DNA of 7,853 nucleotides from Mycoplasmataceae bacterium (GTDB lineage: Bacteria; Bacillota_I; Bacilli_A; Mycoplasmatales; Metamycoplasmataceae): the NCBI GenBank assembly GCA_017511585.1, contig JAFWJI010000032.1:1-7853 (forward strand). The letters are read 5' to 3'. A model generated the notes under the pieces. It did not search any database. It worked only from the letters and a program-made list of their open reading frames with translations, and was not told the origin of the DNA. The translations under genes and the position numbers were made by a program. This document shows, piece after piece, positions 1 to 7,853 of this stretch; position 1 is the stretch's first letter; the number at the start of each line of letters is the position of its first letter.

Positions 1-10
1 TTATTTTATA

Positions 11-103
11 CTATTTCGTTATAAATTTAACATTTTAGTTTAACTATTTCGTTATAAATTTAACATTTTAGTTTAACTATTTCGTTATAAATTTAACGTT
101 TTA
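11..103. repeat. 33-bp tandem direct repeat, 2 exact copies plus a partial third
   Basis: Copies at 11-43 and 44-76 are identical. A third copy at 77-103 matches 26 of 27 bases (A to G at 98) before diverging. Each unit contains the imperfect dyad GTTATAAATTTAAC, whose arms GTTA and TAAC can pair; in the third copy the A-to-G change extends the arms to CGTTA and TAACG. All six frames through the unit contain a stop, so although 33 is a multiple of three the array is not coding. It starts 24 bp beyond the stop of the last operon gene. Bases 1-10 do not continue the repeat, so the array appears to begin inside the window. Function unknown: a variable-number repeat, a protein-binding array, or part of the control region of a gene beyond the left edge. 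Confidence 0.93.
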
Positions 104-126
104 TTAGGAATGTTTTATAGTTAAGT

Positions 127-1743
<1,617 letters not shown>

Positions 1744-1753
1744 AAATATATTT

Positions 1754-1758
1754 TCCTT

Positions 1759-1759
<1 letters not shown>
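1754..1759 (-). promoter_or_regulatory. Ribosome binding site of the oligo-1,6-glucosidase gene
   Basis: The minus strand reads GAAGGA, starting on the last base of the upstream TAG stop and ending 10 bases before the ATG at 1743. Overlap of stop codon and Shine-Dalgarno sequence suggests translational coupling with the fusion gene and fixes the start codon. Confidence 0.75.
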
Positions 1760-4278
<2,519 letters not shown>

Positions 4279-4285
4279 ATTTAAA

Positions 4286-4293
4286 CTCCTTTT
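4286..4293 (-). promoter_or_regulatory. Strong ribosome binding site of the fusion gene
   Basis: The minus strand reads AAAAGGAG, 7 bases before the ATG at 4278. It is the best Shine-Dalgarno match in the window. It shows that translation of the fusion begins at the phosphoglucomutase domain, within the 21-bp gap after the upstream glucosidase stop. Confidence 0.85.
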
Positions 4294-4299
4294 TATTAA

Positions 4300-5930
<1,631 letters not shown>

Positions 5931-5941
5931 AATTTTAGTGG

Positions 5942-5964
5942 TTTATATTTAATATAAATATAAA
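5942..5964. promoter_or_regulatory. Perfect 10-bp inverted repeat in the operon leader, candidate operator
   Basis: TTTATATTTA (5942-5951) and TAAATATAAA (5955-5964) are exact reverse complements with a 3-base spacer. The repeat lies between the -10-like box at 5978-5983 and the ribosome binding site at 5925-5930, where a bound sugar repressor (LacI or GntR/RpiR type) could block transcription. The element is pure A/T, so chance or a simple mRNA hairpin remains possible in this AT-rich gap. Confidence 0.45.
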
Positions 5965-5977
5965 AATAATAGTAAAA

Positions 5978-5983
5978 ATTATA
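5978..5983 (-). promoter_or_regulatory. Putative -10 box of the sugar operon promoter
   Basis: The minus strand carries an exact TATAAT about 60 bases upstream of the first operon gene, preceded by TGTT. No convincing TTGACA box is visible at the usual spacing, as is often so in mollicutes. Transcription would start near 5971, giving a leader of about 50 bases. The hexamer is likely to occur by chance in such AT-rich sequence, so the call rests on position. Confidence 0.4.
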
Positions 5984-6025
5984 AACATTTTTTAATTCTA
6001 TAAATTAAAAATTTATACAAAATAG

Positions 6026-6057
6026 ACTAATTAATTAAATCTTTGAAATTAACTAGT
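6026..6057 (-). terminator. Hairpin overlapping the MATE stop codon, possible terminator
   Basis: The arms ACTAATTAATT (6026-6036) and AATTAACTAGT (6047-6057) pair as an 11-bp stem with one G-U wobble and a 10-base loop. The MATE stop codon (6049-6051) sits inside one arm. On the minus strand the stem is followed by CTATTTTG, a weak U tract; on the plus strand it is followed directly by a run of T. It lies between the exporter and the sugar operon promoter, where a terminator is expected. The stem is GC-poor, so its strength is uncertain. Confidence 0.45.
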
Positions 6058-7530
6058 TTTTTCTATATTTTCGACATTATCTTTTTTCTTTTTTCATTTT
6101 TTTGATTTTCATCATCAATAATTAAAAACACCTCTAAATAATTCGTCGAACATCATAAATAAATATATTCCATTCATTCCATATAATATATCTAAATAAT
6201 TACTACTTGAAGAACAATATAAAGATACAAAACCAAATATTATTAATAAAACTCATGTATTAATTACTGAAAAAATAGAATTATATAGTAGATTACCATA
6301 AGACATAGGACCAGTTAAATATATAATGTTTAAAGTCCTTCCTATTTGAAGAAATATTAATAATAAAAATGGAATAAAAACTATTTTTTTAACAATATTG
6401 AAATATTTTTTAACATCATCACTTTGTGTTATTTCAAAAAAATCAACTAGATATGTTTGAATAAAAAATAAAATAATCGATAAAATAACATCACTTATTA
6501 AAGAAATTAAAAAAGCTTTTTTAATTGTTTTTTCAGCTCCAGCATAATCTTTTGCACCCATCTTCCGAGCACAAATAATAGCTCCTCCTTGACTAAAAGC
6601 TATTGATGTTATTGTAATTATTGTTGAAAACGTTTGAATAATAGTATTTGAAACATTTAATAAATTGATTTTATTAGTTCCTTCTTCAAAATAAAAAGAC
6701 CCTTTAAATTTTAAACCAATTTGCGCAATAAAAATACCTACAATTAACATTGCAAAGTTATAACTTAGTTTTTCAAAACCGATAGGAACACTAATTTTTA
6801 ATAATTTTTTAAATATTTTTTTATCTAATTTAAATTTTTTTCAATTTCATTTTAATACTTTTTTATTAAGTATTATGATTGCATAAATTAGAGTTACAAA
6901 ATTAGCTATTATTGTTCCAAGCGATGAACCCAATACTCCTAAATCAATTCCTATAACAAATAAAATTGTTAAACCAGTATCAATAAAAATACCTAATATA
7001 TTTCAAATTATTGTATGTTTTACATATCCATAACTATTAACAACAGCACCAATTGCTGATTTTGGCGTCATAAATAATAATGAAATTGCAATAGTTTCAA
7101 TATATATTAAACCATTATTGTATTGATCAGAACCTGGCTTTAGATAACCAAATAAAATAAAAGGGCTAATTATTTCTGAAAAAACAAAAATAGATAAAGT
7201 AAAAATAATTATTGTAAAAATAGAAGTGTATATAGCTTTGTGTATATCTTCTTCATCTTTCTTTTTTCCAACATATTGAGCAACAATAACACCAATTCCA
7301 CCAATTATAAAAGTACATAATGTTGCTAGTACATTGAAAATTCTTGAAGCAGTCCCGACAGCTTCTGCATATACAACACCATTATTAGGTACTATTGCCA
7401 AAACAATTGTATTAATAATTGATGCAGCAAAACTTGCTAAAGACATGAATAAAAAAGGTATAGATAAAGATACTAATGAAAGTTTAGAATCACTTATATA
7501 ATTTGTTTTTTTTGCTTTATCCATATTCAT
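6049..7530 (-). CDS. MATE-family multidrug/metabolite exporter
   Basis: A 493-residue polytopic membrane protein, predicted to export a small, often cationic compound in exchange for Na+ or H+. It has the two-half MATE layout of about 12 membrane segments. The first half carries SIPFLFMSLASFAASIINT (23-41) and FIIGGIGVIVAQYVGKKKDEE (around 74-94). The second half restarts near residue 245 with PIGFEKLSYNFA and carries SQGGAIICARKMGAKDYAGA (around 312-331). The length is slightly above the usual 450-470 because of a basic cytoplasmic tail. UGA codes for Trp, including three in a row near the C-terminus (6109-6117), at about residues 472-474. The start ATG at 7530 follows an in-frame TAA by one codon, so no longer form is possible; a second ATG lies two codons in. 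No clear Shine-Dalgarno sequence is visible. It follows the upstream partial gene by 25 bp and is probably cotranscribed. The substrate cannot be told from the sequence. Confidence 0.93.
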
Positions 7531-7555
7531 ATTTTAAAAATTATTTAATTAGTTT

Positions 7556-7853
7556 TTATTTTCAATTCATTTTTGTTTTTATTTCTTTAGCATGTTCTTT
7601 ATTTAGTTCTAATGCTTTTTTATTTATTTCTATATCAATTTCTATTTTTCTTTTAGTTGCTTCTAAATTTAGTAAATCCATTTGATATTTATACTTTAGT
7701 TCAATATTTTTGTTTTTACTAATTTCATCATTTAATTTGGAATATAAATTATTAATTTGTTTTTGTTTTTCAACAAAATCATTTAATTGTTTTTCTATAA
7801 GTTTTAATGATTTTTTGACATCTTTTTCAAAACAATTTTGACATAGGGGAAAA
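7556..7853 (-). CDS. C-terminal part of an unrecognised CxxC / coiled-coil protein (5' end outside window)
   Basis: The last 98 residues of a frame that enters from the right edge. The visible part begins FPLCQNCFEKDVKKSL, giving a Cys-x2-Cys pair at visible residues 4 and 7, which could be half of a zinc site or a redox motif. The remaining 90 residues are rich in Lys, Glu, Asn, Ile and Leu with heptad-like spacing and contain no proline or glycine, which suggests a long helix or coiled coil. There is no membrane segment in this part. It ends MNWK with Trp from UGA. The MATE gene starts 25 bp further on, so the two may share a transcript. I do not recognise the family. No ATG in this frame with a ribosome site lies near the edge, so the gene is taken as truncated by the window rather than starting here. 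Confidence 0.72.

Noticed and set aside
83..98. Third-copy dyad CGTTA...TAACG as a rho-independent terminator
   Set aside because: The stem is only five pairs with a 6-base A/T loop and there is no U tract on the minus strand; kept only as part of the repeat.
11..103. CRISPR array
   Set aside because: The repeats are directly abutting with no unique spacers, and no cas genes are seen.
7503..7685. Plus-strand 60-residue open frame rich in Phe, Leu, Ile and Ser
   Set aside because: It lies antisense to the MATE start and the coiled-coil gene, has no ribosome site, and its composition is what the complement of Lys/Glu/Asn-rich coding sequence gives.

Overview
The window is very AT-rich and reads correctly only when UGA is translated as tryptophan (genetic code 4). 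With the standard code every large gene breaks into fragments; with code 4 each becomes one uninterrupted frame with intact family motifs. Together with the small intergenic gaps this points to a mollicute (Mycoplasma, Mesoplasma, Entomoplasma or Spiroplasma type). I cannot name the species from this window.

All recognised genes lie on the minus strand, so transcription runs from right to left. At the right edge (7556-7853) is the C-terminal end of an unrecognised protein with a CxxC motif followed by a long charged helix or coiled coil. It is followed after 25 bp by a complete MATE-family membrane exporter (6049-7530). A hairpin overlapping the MATE stop codon, then a 129-bp gap with a -10-like box and a perfect 10-bp inverted repeat, separates this pair from a three-gene sugar operon.

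The operon holds an alpha-glucosidase-like GH13 enzyme (4300-5919), a fusion of beta-phosphoglucomutase with a CBM34-GH13 neopullulanase/cyclomaltodextrinase (1759-4278), and an oligo-1,6-glucosidase/dextran-glucosidase-type GH13 enzyme (127-1743). Gaps are 21 and 15 bp, and each gene has a Shine-Dalgarno sequence. No enzyme has a signal peptide, so all should act in the cytoplasm on imported oligosaccharides. The neopullulanase part would shorten maltodextrins or open cyclodextrins, the two glucosidases would remove terminal alpha-1,4- and alpha-1,6-linked glucose, and the phosphomutase would turn beta-glucose 1-phosphate into glucose 6-phosphate. The phosphorylase that would make beta-glucose 1-phosphate, and a sugar transporter, are not in this window.

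The left edge (11-103) holds a non-coding tandem repeat of a 33-bp unit just downstream of the operon. The most notable item is the in-frame, nearly linker-free fusion of beta-phosphoglucomutase to a complete neopullulanase-type enzyme.
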